Assembly: GCA_031216445.1 (NCBI GenBank)
Contig: CM062202.1
Span: 1,792,001 to 1,856,000 of the forward strand
Direction of reading: 5' to 3'
Length of the DNA: 64,000 bases
Origin: Lateolabrax maculatus
Lineage: Eukaryota; Chordata; Actinopteri; Acropomatiformes; Lateolabracidae
Shown here piece by piece: positions 11,448 through 23,529 of the stretch. The translations under genes were made by a program, and so were the position numbers. The notes below the pieces were generated by a model. It saw only the letters and a program-made list of their open reading frames with translations. It was not told the DNA's origin and did not search any database. Each line of letters begins with the position of its first letter. The stretch's first letter is position 1.

Positions 11448-14400
11448 TGTGCGCGGACCTCCTCCTGTCTCCTTCACCTCCAGCCCATCATCAAACCAAT
11501 CATGAGGTACTCTAGGAGGATATAAAAGGGCTTTAATGAACAGAGAGAGAGAACTTTCTTGGCAACAGCGGCAATATTGGTCTTTAATGCCAATTATGAA
11601 AAGTTGCACAGTTCAAGTTAAAACAGAGAGAGAGAAAAATCAACAGCATTAAAGACAGAAAGACTCCCAGTTCCAAACCAAAGACCGTTTTATCATTCTG
11701 CTTTGAGAAGTTACATAGCAACGGAGCCTCTGCATGCAGCCACTGTCACCTATGTGTTGCTATAACAGCTTCAACTTTTCAGGTTTTGGGCTTTCCACCA
11801 GAGCTGAGAGGCTGCAGGGAGGTGTTGTGTGATGAGGTCTGGATCATCCCCGAGCTGTCGGGTGGGGTTGAGGTCGGGGCTCTGTGCAGGCCAGTCAAGT
11901 TCTTCTCCCCAAACTGGGAAAACCACTTCTTTATGGAGCCGGCTTTGTGCCCGGGGACATTAAACACAGTCGTTGACATGGATTTGTAGTGTGGAAGTGG
12001 GACGCAGCATTTGAACATGAGGCGGGTTTAACTCCTCACAAGCTGAGACTCTTCTTTCTTTTTCATTTGTGCATGCGCTGTCAACTGTGACTGTATTAAT
12101 GTCCTCAAAGGACCTGCCGCAAAAAGGAAGTAGGGCGTCTGTCAGCCAACGCCGACTCATTAAAAGCAGAGCTGTCCATTCATGAAAGGTGCAGCTGAAC
12201 GCGTGCACCTAAACCCTGCAGCTCAGACTGAGTGGCGAGACGCTTCTCGCCGGAGAGGAACCTGCTTCTGCCGCTGCTCACTTATGTAACGTACACAAGG
12301 TTGGGAAAGAATGAATCAGTGGGAAAAAAAAGGCTGAAAAACAAGAGAAACAAAACTAGTGGGACTTGTGTCTACATAAAAAGAAAATATAATATCTGAG
12401 GTAATTGTGTTCTTGCTTTTTGCACAAGGTTGTCGTCCTATTGTGATGTTCTGGGCAGCAGGGAATGTCATTCAGCCAGGAGCCTGGAAATGAAATCTCA
12501 ACAAAGTATAAAAGCTGCTCTGCTCAAGTGTCCTTGAGCACAACACTGAGGGACATTCATCTTCATTCAGCCAACACGCTGCACAAACTCTGAACATCAC
12601 CTCCTGAAGCTGTTATTCAAAGGATGCAATCCACAAATCACTATTGGATCAAGCATGGCTGTAATGTTACATCAGCTAAACATTCAGTACGATGCAAAGT
12701 AAGAGACGCAGGATTTAATGTTCAATACTTTTCTTTTCTTTTAAAGCAAACTAACCATAGAAATGTATCATTTACTCCAAAATATGCAAAAGTTGTGACT
12801 TCAAGTTTCACGTTTCTTACTACTTCTGTGAGAGATTTGAACACACATCATCCACTTTTACAGTTCTCCAAGAGAGGGCCCAAAGACCTGTTGTCAGCTG
12901 GGAGCTTTCACTCACTGCTCATGGTTATTCCAGAGCACGGCCGTCTGATTTGTTCATTTTGGGACTGTAGTGAGCGGTCTTTCCTCAGCAAACCTTTACT
13001 GGATCTGGGCCTGAATCCCTGCAAGCTGCAGGACTGCAGCTCTGCAGATCAGCAGCTGAACTCTGACCGAGCCGGGGAGGGGGGAAGATAAAAGAGAATT
13101 TCCCTCCAGGGCAAAATACATCAGAGGAGAAAGAAAACAAGAATCTTTCTTGAAAATCAAAAAAAAAAAAAATTAAAAAATAATGAAAGCTTTGACAACT
13201 TCTCAAGAGTTTAGAAAAACTTCCTGGGAAATGTTAGAATAAGCTCTCAACAGGTTTCATGTCTGCTGGGCTCACGTACCTCCAGCTCAAGTGAAAAGAG
13301 GAAAACTGTCAGGGAACCCAGGAGCCTTTTCAACCACAGGAATCTTTTCAGCATCCTTACCGACATTTGACCAGAAGAACTAGCGATCACTTTTGTTCCT
13401 GGCCCCCCAAAACCTCCCTGCTCAGGACTACTGAGGCGAAGTTTGCAGCACTGAACATCACATCACACAAGTCAACCATCTGCACCGATCTGATGTAACG
13501 AATCGCCGTGGTTCTTCAGCTGCAGCGGAAAGACAAATGGGACTTAGGAAAAGGTAATTAAGTTCCTGAGTTTATTTCCTGGGACTTTAATCTGTTGGCT
13601 TATCACGTCTCAAACTCAGTCCCTAAACATTCACCTCCCCACCCCCCCACATGGCAGGAGGGAGAATAATGTGTTGAGAAGTGTGGGGTGAAAATACTAT
13701 CACGCTGCCTCACATTCACATCTACCTCTCTGTGGACGACTGTTTCTTAACAGATGAATGTGCGGTGAAGATGTGGAGACACAGAATACTTTGAGCAAAG
13801 GAGGAAACACATCTTGATAATAAATAGTCTCACTGCTCAATTGTTCTTCTGAGATCTGTGAAATCAAAACCTAGAAAATACAATACCTGCTCTAATAACA
13901 GACTTCACAAATTTATTGTCTCCATTGCATTTATTAAATCTCTTTTATTTTCTACTGCATCTCCCTTCCTCTCTCTCTCTCTCTCTCTCCTCTATTCATT
14001 CATTTATTCATCCCCTGTGGTTTCTGTTCTAAGCGAATGGAGATGATCGTTTTCTATGCGCTTTAGGTGTCTGAGTGTTGGTTCCCATTAGCAGCGAGCT
14101 GAAATCTGTCACAGACTGAGGGCTTTTGTTCAGCGCGCCTGCTCCTCGCTATTGTTCAACGCGGGGACTCCAATCTGCAACCAAAACCCTCCAAAGCTTT
14201 GCGGTAAAAGAGGCTTCTCTTCTTATGTGGCTACATGGTGTTTTGAGAGAATACATCTGAATAGATTCAAAATTACGAGAACTGAGAACACAAAAGAATG
14301 CACAATATATGTATCACACACAGACATACAAGACACTATGGTTATTCCTGGAGCAACCTGTTCTAACCCTGTTCTAAATGACAAAATACTCAAATCGTCA

Positions 14401-15329
14401 CTAATCAACGTGTTTTAAAGTGAAGAAAAGAAGCTTCTTAAAAGAAATATTGAAACTTTTCCAACTTGCATACCAGAGCAGGAAGACTGAAAAACTATTT
14501 TGGTATATCAGAGTCTCAAAGTTTTAATGTTTATGTATAACTTCACTGCTTTATTGCAGTCAAGAAAAATAGAATCATATCTAATCCCAGAAGTGGCAGG
14601 TGTTTGAAATGACTTCTTTCCAGTCCAAGTTTTGCACCTCCTGATGCTTGGGGACATAATGAATACAAAAGTTTTCCATGATAATTAATTAAGTAATTAC
14701 CAAACCTTTTGTCAAAGGTTGCAGCAGTTCAACAGTCGAATCCTTGTTCCCATTAACAGCTCTAAACCCCCAAATGGTTTCTGAAAATTAACAGCCGTCT
14801 CTAAATCCAGGTTTCCCTGATGGTATCTGTACCGGTGGCGGGGTGGCACAGTGGGCTCATCAGAGCTTGACGGGTGGTGGAGGAGTGTGCCTACAGTAAT
14901 CATGTCGTAAAAACACAAAACTATGATCTATGAATCTACAAAGCTGCAGAGTTGGTTCATTAGTTTTAGCAAAATCACCATTGTAAGCAAAATTATTTGC
15001 TATTGATGAAATTGCACACAGTAATTTACAGGTACAGTAAAGTTTATGTGATTACATATCCAGCAGTGAAAGCACATAAACACCTAAACTCCTCACACTA
15101 CTTTCCCGAGACAGAAAGAAGCGTGCTATTTCTCTCTGCCAATGTCTGCTATTTGAAAATGTTTTGCTTTTATAAAATGTAACGTCAAGTTTGACATGAC
15201 ATGGTTTGAAAATGACAGCAAAGTGTTCTTTTAATTTCAGACCCTAACAGCAATCCTCAACAAATGTGTGCAGCTGTTGTGAAACATCCTGCTCACAAAG
15301 GGACGAAGCTCCGGGACGCTTCTTCAACG
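11448..15329. other. Unique non-coding sequence
   Basis: About 3.9 kb with no supported gene. Minor features are an A-rich run at about 13159-13180 and a CT run at about 13972-13990. The + frame at 12624-13091 (155 codons) has no domain, signal peptide or coding-like codon bias that I can see. Confidence 0.5.
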
Positions 15330-15605
15330 CGGCGGAACCCTCATTCAGTCAGCGCTGAGGAGCAGGATTTGTTCTGCAAATTGAGCAATCGCCGTCGTCA
15401 AATTGCCGTTTGTGGATATTGTCTGAATGCGTTGCTCCTCTCTGGGGAGCAGACTCAGTCCTCCTGCATCCAAATTGTTTACCAACTGAAAAGCAATCAC
15501 AGCTTTAAAAATTATTCCTGTGATACATTATACATGAGGAGAGATGGAGGAATAAAACCCTATCTAGAAATTAATATATTGTTATCAGCCATGAATGGAT
15601 AGATG
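15330..15605. other. Possible conserved non-coding element
   Basis: A non-repetitive stretch of mixed composition with AT-rich homeodomain-type cores near its end (about 15580). It lies in a 112-codon frame (15264-15602) with no recognised domain. It resembles vertebrate conserved non-coding sequence in texture only, and no comparison could be made. Confidence 0.15.
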
Positions 15606-16315
15606 GATGGATGATAACTTCACAAGTTATTTCTTAACAATTGCAGCAGCCACAAACTTTAATCTTTCCCCTTGAGCCTCCTTAAAGTAAAAGAAAATGA
15701 TTGCCTTTGAACTTTTTATAGTGACTCTTCTAATATCTGAAGCCATGTTCACATAACTCTCCAAGGCTGTATCCTGTAGCGTTTACATTTACGTGATACA
15801 TGATAAAAAAGTTAAATAGTAAGCATTATTTCCACATATTAAAGTTTCTAAAAGTTCTCATCATGTCCTTTTTAAAGAAACAATACACCAGCAACAAATG
15901 AGGCAAGACATCTTTACGCTCCTGTCCCTGTTCACATCCAGAAGCCCATAAACGCTTTTAACCTCTGATGGAACCACCCAGACGCTATAAGAAGCTCTCC
16001 ACTGTTAGTTTTCATTGGCTATAAAACCATTGTTATCGCTGAGCAGCTGAGCTGATGGGACGCTCTGCTTTACAGCTGCTGCAGACAGTCACAGCGTCCT
16101 CATCTCTGCAGACACGTCCTTGATACGCTCGTCTTTAGCCGGCGAACAGATGTGTCCTCGCTCACCTGGATGATACCAGCACATGGAGCTTCCTCTAAGT
16201 CTCCTGAACAGACTGACTAACATTATATAACCTCACGTGACCCAACCGCAACCTCACCGTCGACGTACCACAGCTGTAATCACCTGCTGCATACTGTGCA
16301 ACACAAATGAAGCAT
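15606..16315. other. Unique non-coding sequence
   Basis: Nothing supported beyond a few GGAT-type units at about 15597-15612. Confidence 0.5.
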
Positions 16316-16463
16316 GAAATGTGGGACTTATCGGTCTGTATGTAAAATGATAATCCATATATTTATTTATATTTACTACAGTGGCAATTCCATCCCACAG
16401 CCAGAAATGAAATGTGAAATGCAGGGCTTACAGGTCTAAATTTAAATTGTAACCCATATATTC
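16316..16463 (+). repeat. Diverged tandem duplication, offset about 100 bp
   Basis: The block GAAATGTGGGACTTA, GGTCTGTA, CCATATATT starting at 16316 recurs in diverged form starting at 16416 (GAAATGCAGGGCTTA, GGTCTAAA, CCATATATT). A separate 30-bp direct duplication follows, with TATGGAGG at 16491 and 16521. Confidence 0.6.
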
Positions 16464-16868
16464 TTCTAAATTGTGTTATTTAGTGTTTAGTATGGAGGTG
16501 TTTCGCCCCAACTGTCAGAGTATGGAGGCATTTTTACCCAAAAGTCAAACCTAATATTGGATAAGGGGCAAGAAAAGTTACAGTAATCTTTTTTTACTTA
16601 ATAACATACATTTAATAGGTTTGTTGTTAAAGTTTTACTTCAGCTCAATCAAAGATTCAAATACTAACAACACTGCCAGTTGTTCAGTTTTAATAAGAAA
16701 CAACTACATTAGTCATTAAGCTGCAGTAAGACATCAGGTGTCAGAAACTGACTTACAGCAAAAATATCCAAGAATCATTTTGACATTTTTATGCAACTCA
16801 TATTTTATGTTACTGTATATGTTCAGCTCCATTTTCAGAAAGATACTAGAGGATAAGAAAAACAGTCA

Positions 16869-16902
<34 letters not shown>

Positions 16903-16927
16903 AACCTATCAGAGACAGCTGGTGGCT

Positions 16928-16971
<44 letters not shown>

Positions 16972-17050
16972 CGGTACACAGACGATCAACATGCCTATCA
17001 CACTGTCTTTATGTTCTCTGTCAGTAGGACTATGCAAACACACACACACA
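16869..17050. repeat. Three (CA)n microsatellites
   Basis: CA tracts at 16869-16901, 16929-16969 and 17037-17050 on the + strand, leading into the TG-rich minisatellite in opposite orientation. Confidence 0.93.
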
Positions 17051-17063
17051 TTATCTTTCACAT

Positions 17064-17158
17064 CACACACACGTGTGTGTGTGAGTGATACACGAAGTGT
17101 AAGGATGATGAGTGTGTGTGTGTGTGTGTGTGTGTGCGTGCTGAAGTGTAAGGATGAT

Positions 17159-17198
<40 letters not shown>

Positions 17199-17348
17199 AA
17201 GTGTAAGGATGATGAGTGTGTGTGTGTGTGTGTGTGTGCGTGTTGAAGTGTAAGGATGATGAGTGTGTGTGTGTGTGTGCGCGTGTTGAAGTGTAAGGAT
17301 GATGAGTGTGTGTGTGTGTGTGTGTGCGTGTTGAAGTGTAAGGATGAT

Positions 17349-17396
<48 letters not shown>

Positions 17397-17497
17397 AAGT
17401 GTAAGGATGATGAGTGTGTGTGTGTGTGTGCGTGTTGAAGTGTAAGGATGATGAGTGTGTGTGTGTGTGTGTGTGCGTGTTGAAGTGTAAGGATGAT

Positions 17498-17543
<46 letters not shown>

Positions 17544-17558
17544 AAGTGTAAGGATGAT

Positions 17559-17597
<39 letters not shown>

Positions 17598-17658
17598 GAA
17601 GTGTAAGGATGATGAGTGTGTGTGTGTGTGTGTGTGCGTGTTGAAGTGTAAGGATGAT

Positions 17659-17698
<40 letters not shown>

Positions 17699-17762
17699 AT
17701 GTTGAAGTGTAAGGATGATGAGTGTGTGTGTGTGTGTGTGCGTGTTGAAGTGTAAGGATGAT

Positions 17763-17802
<40 letters not shown>

Positions 17803-17880
17803 AAGTGTAAGGATGATGAGTGTGTGTGTGTGAGTGTGAGGGTGTGTGTGTGTGTGTGCGTGTTGAAGTGTAAGGATGAT

Positions 17881-17918
<38 letters not shown>

Positions 17919-18018
17919 AAGTGTAAGGATGATGAGTGTGTGTGTGTGAGTGTGAGGGTGTGTGTGTGTGTGTGTGCGTGTTGAAGTGTAAGGATGATGA
18001 GTGTGTGTGTGTGTGTGG
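17064..18018 (+). repeat. Hybrid mini/microsatellite (VNTR), 18 core copies
   Basis: The core TGAAGTGTAAGGATGATGAG recurs 18 times and is separated by TG runs of varying length that usually end in GCGTGT. Cores begin near 17094, 17143, 17198, 17245, 17288, 17333, 17396, 17437, 17482, 17543, 17598, 17643, 17704, 17747, 17802, 17865, 17918 and 17983. Copies 3-18 have identical cores. The first copy differs at its 5' side, as the oldest edge unit of an array would. Spacing runs from 41 to 65 bp. The array opens at a perfect 18-base CA/TG palindrome (17064-17081). Long - strand frames of His-Thr with a Ser-Ser-Leu-His-Phe motif are produced by the repeat and are not genes. Confidence 0.95.
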
Positions 18019-18116
18019 GCCTTGTTAAAGATCAATTTCTAACTCTGGCAGATTCAATATTTATCAAATAGAGACGCAGGTGTCTGACTGCTGGATCTGA
18101 AATTGCCATGGAAGGA

Positions 18117-18151
18117 TGAAAGAGAGAGAGAGGGAGAGAGAGAGAGAGAGG

Positions 18152-18186
<35 letters not shown>

Positions 18187-18195
18187 GGGAGAGAA
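18117..18195 (+). repeat. Pure purine tract: (GA)n with G14
   Basis: 79 consecutive purines on the + strand: GA repeats with GGG interruptions, a 14-G run at 18176-18189, then GAGAGAA. A tract of this kind can form triplex (H-DNA). It lies about 100 bp beyond the VNTR. Confidence 0.93.
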
Positions 18196-20394
18196 TCTCT
18201 TTGCAACCAACAATGAATGAATGAAATATTAGCAGCAGAAAGTTTGCTGAGCCAACAGACAGAATCCTATTTGTCTCCTCAAACATTCTCTGTTGCTCTC
18301 GGTCTGCTCAGACCTCCCATTCATCATTACAATTAAAGAGGATTTCTTTAGATTTTTCACCAGATCAAATCAGGTGCGTCAGGACGTCACGTATCTATCA
18401 TGATGTGTAGGACATAAAGATAAAGAAAATACATTAAAAAAAAAAGAGAGACATACCTGATTCAGAAGGTTTCAGTATTTCTTTATCAAGGGGAGCCAAT
18501 CAGCTGCGGTGTGGCTGGATTAGATCTGCAGCCTGGAACAGAAGAATGAAAGCAGACTCTCAATCATTGTTACGATCTTTGGTTAATAAAACAGGAAAAT
18601 TCAGGTTCCTGTAAAACAACCACTATGGCACAGACAATATGGATCATACAATAATCCTTAATTTACTGATGCACACATCTCTGACCATCCAGGGACAAGA
18701 TGAAGACAAGTAAACACCTGATGACATACTGAAGAATACTTGTTTTGTACAGACACTAAAAGGATCCCTCATATTTTATGTCTGAAGGGTCTTACTAAAA
18801 TATACTGACTATCAAAGATGACAATACGTTTTTACCTCTGGATTTTACTGGAAATTCAATCAATTTAAATAATAAATATGAATAAAAACACATATACAAC
18901 CAAATCCAACATGAATTTAGAAATATGAGCATCAACAATATGTAGAATTGTTGTACTTATTTACTTATGGTACTATGTTTGCCAACATCCAGTAACCTGC
19001 AGTCATCTGTGAAAAGCCACTTTCAACAACATGTCAACGGCATTTCAAAGTTTGAGATCAGTCTCTTAGTTACAGCGCCCCCTCCAGGCACGTCAGTGTA
19101 ACTTTTACGTCCCAGACTCCTGTCAGTGTCACCATGTGGACAAGAAATAATCAAATAACAAAACTGTGACGTGGTCGTGCACAGCAGCAACACAGCACGC
19201 AGGCAGGACTGGACGTCCAGCTCCCTGTGGGGACAGTCATGACTCCAATGTAGGTCAAACAATGTGGGGCTGTTTGTTAGAAGCATGTTAAAAATGTAAA
19301 AAATAAAAGATGAAACCAAGACCCAGACAGTTTCAGATGAGGGACAGGGACCTGAGGGGGGATTCGCCAAGGCGCAGACACCTGCTGGGGACTGGTTTAC
19401 CTGTAATCCAGTCAAGGTCAGAGCTGCTCGGGGAAAACATACAGTGCATGGCTGCATGGGTGAGTAATAAAGATTCAGACAGCTTCACGTGAAACATTTG
19501 AACCGTATGCTGTGAAGTACACAACAATAAGGGCTTTGTTGATGATCTACATTTTACCTGATGGAAACTTGAGTCCACTCTATCCCTGTTTGCACCATGA
19601 ATCAAAGCCACAGAGTTTCTTTGAACTGCACAGAACTGAAGTGAATTGAATCTGATTGGACTAAAGGGACAGAGGAACATGTAGATTGAGATTTATTCAA
19701 CGATCTGATCCTCTTCACTGCGTCTCGCTATCCGACGTCTGAATCAGGCTTCACCCCTCGTCTTCGACTCAGCACAAAAAGCAGCCCCCCCCACCCCCGA
19801 TACTGTGATCGATGATGACACACAGAAAGGATGTTGACGTTTCAGTTTTAAACGAGCAAGTCGGGACGGCCCAGTGTCAGCTCCAGAGGAAGCCCTTTGT
19901 ACTGCAGAGGCCAATACGTCTGGTTAATGAGACTGTGGTTCAGACCCGGACAGCACGGCCTTATGGGAAGGATGCGGCTGCCCTGGTCTTATTAAGATGA
20001 GAGGAGAGATAAGTGGATGGGAGAGAGTCAGTCTGGCTTGCTGACGGTCCAACCCTCTCTCTGTTGCTGCTGACACTCTGTTACATTCAGCTGTAAATGG
20101 ACTTTGGGGAGTTTTGTCTACAGTGGAGAGGATGGAGGTTTAGTTCTGTGTTTCTGATTGGTAACAATAAATGTTCCTGTAATACATCTTACTTTGTTTT
20201 TTAATTTCCATCTTCAGCAAATTAAAAGTATGTTAGTATATTTTGTGGTGCCGTGCTTACTTCCTTAATAGGATAACTACAGAAAATGGCAGCTTCCCAG
20301 GAAGTTAAAGGGTCTGCATTGGTCCATGCAGATTAAACAGTCATAGCCATCCATATGGACACATGAAAATATCAAAACTACATTTAAAACCACG
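18196..20394. other. Unique non-coding sequence
   Basis: No supported gene. The frame 19023-19457 on the - strand (144 codons) and its neighbours have no domain I recognise. 19300-19480 and 19840-20010 are somewhat less AT-rich than their surroundings but show no clear exon. Confidence 0.5.
19073..19090 (-). promoter_or_regulatory. Possible CTCF-type motif
   Basis: On the - strand the site reads as TGCCTGG followed by AGGGGGCGCTG. It matches the 3' part of the vertebrate CTCF consensus perfectly and differs at two upstream core positions. It is weaker than the site at 27276. Confidence 0.3.
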
Positions 20395-20560
20395 CAGCGT
20401 TGCTCTAAGGATGGCGAAGTCAGTCTGTCGGTCTGCATGGCCTGAAACATCCCCACAAATATTGCAATTAGCATGAAATTTGGTAGGAACATACAGGATG
20501 AATTGTAAAAACCTTTTTGTAGTGCCATCGTCAGGCCACCTCCGCTGCTTTCTTGTTTGA
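20395..20560. repeat. Probable old interspersed repeat
   Basis: The text around GGCGAAGTCAGTCTGTCGG and CATGAAATTTGGTA resembles a repeat I recall as common in perch-like fish genomes, where such a phrase precedes a stretch about catalogued bases ending in GGATGAAT. I cannot name the family. The copy is truncated and diverged. Confidence 0.35.
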
Positions 20561-21859
20561 TATATTTCAAGGCTCTCACACTCCACTGCAGCAGAGGGAA
20601 ATATTAAGATATGATGTGGAGTTATTAATATTTTTGCTGATCATCAGTAACAACTAAAGGGAGCAGAGGTGTATCATTAATAGCCACTTATTTAGTGTTT
20701 AGCAACTGTAAATCACTAAGATTAAATATTGTAAAGTTAAATCTGGGAATAAACAACTGTCTTTGAGTGAAAGATCAATAAATATAAAGGATGATGAAAA
20801 TATTTATGAAGTTTTGATTGAGTTTTTCTGTCACTGTGGTTGAAGATGAACCTCCAGAGGTGGTGAAGCGTGATCAAAATTTAATCTCAGTTCAGTTTTC
20901 GGTACGTTTGCCTTCATGGTCGGGCTGATGCGTCTCTGCCCGTCCGTCAGAGAAAGTTACCAGCTGAAGCTCTGATTCTCAGCTCCCTCCACGCCTCTTC
21001 CTCCTCTTCCTCCTCCTCCTCGCTTAGAGCAGGTTTCATTTCAGAGACCAGTAGGATTTCCCCTCTCTGTCGTATTAAGACATACTTTGGCCTCTCCACT
21101 CTATTCCTCTCCTATTCTTCTGATCTGTCCATCCGTGTCCTTCAACTCTCAGCAATAATCCTCCAGAGGACAGAAGGAGGGAGAAGGGAGGAGGAGGAGG
21201 AGGAGGAAGGAGCAGTGCAGAGGTTTGAGTGAAGGGACTGATTGAGAGGTTGACACTGGTTCTCTGATTTCATTGAGGTCCGATGTGGATTCGGGTTAGA
21301 TTTACTCATCCGTGGGATGTGATGGTAACTTTCTAATCTGTGCTCTGATGTACACGATACGTTCTGATATCACACCTGTCGCACCTGTGCACTGAGCCAC
21401 AGTAACAACAACATACAGTAACACTCCCACAGTCAAAATAACAAATATCATCTCCATCTAAGCAGGGCATAAGAAATAGTCATGTCTCATATTTCAAATG
21501 TTGTCGCTATAAGTAAGCTTTAAATGGGAAAGTTAAATCTGTGGTTTGGAACAATCAACCATCCATGAATGCAAAAAGAAACAACAACAATAACAACAAC
21601 AACACGGGGCATGGGGTGGAGAAAGAATGAAAAAATGTCTCCAGGCCTGTTCAGGTAACTACCAATAAAATACATGAAACCATTTGAATATTAGCCATAA
21701 ATGATATCAACAAACCCCAAACAAGATATAAAATATGATCAACAGCTTTGACAATAGCAACGCTGATGCAGGAACACTGAGCCCTTTACACAGCGAGGCA
21801 AAGGACACGGGTGTGGGGGTGTGGGGGGGGGGCTGGCTTTCATCTTTCATTCATTTTCA
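20561..21859. other. Unique non-coding sequence with short simple repeats
   Basis: Contains a TCC run (about 20997-21025), a GGA run (about 21177-21210), a CAA-type run (about 21577-21604) and a G-rich patch (about 21814-21835). No gene is supported. Confidence 0.55.
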
Positions 21860-22090
21860 GAATCCTTAACCAAGTATTTAGTTACCTAACTCAACCATAT
21901 CTCCACCACTATTTGCCAACAAGGCAATCTTTAATGTTAATCATACTGTAGCTACTGTACCATGAGCAGACATTTTAAAGCCTTGTCATTGAATCTTTAC
22001 AGAATATTGCAGCTCTTATCTAAGGTTTGCCGTATGACATGTCTTTACCTAAACTTTCCCCACACAGCTTTTAGGGTCAAACAGTTCTCA
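21860..22090 (+). repeat. Old repeat of the CCTTAACCAAGTA family (copy 1)
   Basis: The segment CCTTAACCAAGTATTTAG, TTACCTAACTCAACC at about 21867-21905 matches a segment near 50577-50615 (AACCAGGTAGCTTTAG, TTGCCTAACTTAATC) apart from a few changes. I recall the same phrase as a widespread teleost repeat. The boundaries are uncertain. Confidence 0.4.
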
Positions 22091-23340
22091 TTTCCTGACT
22101 TACAATTTTTATTGAGCTGAAAACTGCCTGTTTTTAAAATGGCATTCAAAATTACATTAAACCTTTTTGAAGCAGGAACCCACAGTAAGCATCTGACTTT
22201 AGGTCATAATGGCTGTGAAATTTTGAAATATTATGGAAAGATTTTCAGATTTTGATGCACCTTCAATAATCACGATTTGTGAAGATTGCTTATTTTCTGG
22301 CAGCCTAAACACAAATTAAATAAGTATGCATGAGTAAAAATGTTCTGGCAGAGGTTTCAGACTGAGCAGACAAGACTATATAAGCATTTATAAGAAAAAG
22401 TGTTGGATACCGAAAGTCCAGGCATGAAAAAGATCATTAATGTCTCAGTCAAACAGAGTTTGGGAGCAGACTCCAAATGTTTTCCTGCCAAAGCTGCTGC
22501 TGCAGGTCCAGTGACCAGATGCAGCCAAACTGTAGCAGCCTCCCTGGTCAGTGGTGGGCGGGTTAACAGGCTGCGGCCAGGTTTGGGATATTAACATGAT
22601 ATCAGACTCAGATGTGCGTGGATAAGAAGTCATGACAACTACACACATCACATTATATCCTCTGGATTCAGGTCTCAGATAGCAGGACGCTGGTTCTGGT
22701 TAAACGACGGGACAGACTGATATATACAAGGATTCTTCCGCCTGTGGAGTTTAAATGGAGGGACTTTAAATCGCCTGTTGGAGTTTAAATCATGCAGGGA
22801 GTCAGAAGAGATACTGCTGGCAGTGTGAGCGTGCCCTTGTTGTGAGTTTCTTGAAAGGAGTGTTGGCCAATAACCTTCGTACAAATTGTAAATTGATTAA
22901 ATAGTTTAGCTTTAAGTTTCACAGACTCACTCTGGTCTCTGATTAAATAAAAGAGAAAGAGTATCTGGCTACTGGAGAGTAAATGTGCTGCTGTGTGTTC
23001 TTACAAAGAAATATCATAACACTCAGGTATTTGTATGAAGAGATTTGTTTCATTTCTACATTGTGAATTGTCACTGGAGACGTCTGACAGTCAGGAGGAA
23101 GGTCAAGAATAATTTCCTGTCTTATTAGCATTGATGATAAGAGCGATTTTGTCACAAATACACAATGACATTACATCTAAGGAGGCAGAGAGGAGAGTAG
23201 GGAGTCAGGAAATTGTTTCTCTTTTTGTATGTTGGTGTTTGTTGAGGACGGATAAACAAACTGTGGTGAGATTGACGAATATCCCAAAGTTATGAATAAA
23301 ACATGCGCAAGAGGTGAATGCACAAAAAAAGTCTGTCACT
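22091..23340. other. Unique non-coding sequence
   Basis: No supported gene or repeat. The frames at 22400-22651 and 22675-23155 are short and unremarkable. Confidence 0.5.
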
Positions 23341-23460
23341 TGTCAAGTGCAGGGATGGAGGAGAGGAAGACGGGAGGGGGGGGTGAAGGACAAGGAGGGA
23401 GGGAGGGCAGCTTATGGAAGGAAGGAAGGAAGGAAGGAGGGAAGGAAGGAGGGAAGAGAA
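23341..23460 (+). repeat. Purine-rich (GGGA)n/(GGAA)n tract
   Basis: Contains an 8-G run, several GGGA units and four to five GGAA units with A/G interruptions. Confidence 0.8.
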
Positions 23461-23529
23461 AATGAGAAAAACTGAATTACACAAGGAGATAAGAGTGTAA
23501 ATGAGAAACAGGACGAACAGTAAAGGTTT

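Noticed and set aside
12624..13091. 155-codon + frame
   Set aside because: No recognised motif or coding-like codon use; consistent with chance in this length of sequence.
17093..18018. CRISPR-like look: identical 20-base core with variable spacers
   Set aside because: The spacers are all TG dinucleotide runs, there are no cas genes, and the context is vertebrate. It is a minisatellite.
16909..18035. Two long - strand frames (263 and 325 codons) of His-Thr repeats with SSSLHF motifs
   Set aside because: They are direct translations of the CA/TG VNTR. The repeat lacks stops in several frames, so length is not evidence of coding.
19023..19457. 144-codon - frame
   Set aside because: No known domain and no splice or promoter context; the CTCF-like motif lies inside it by coincidence.
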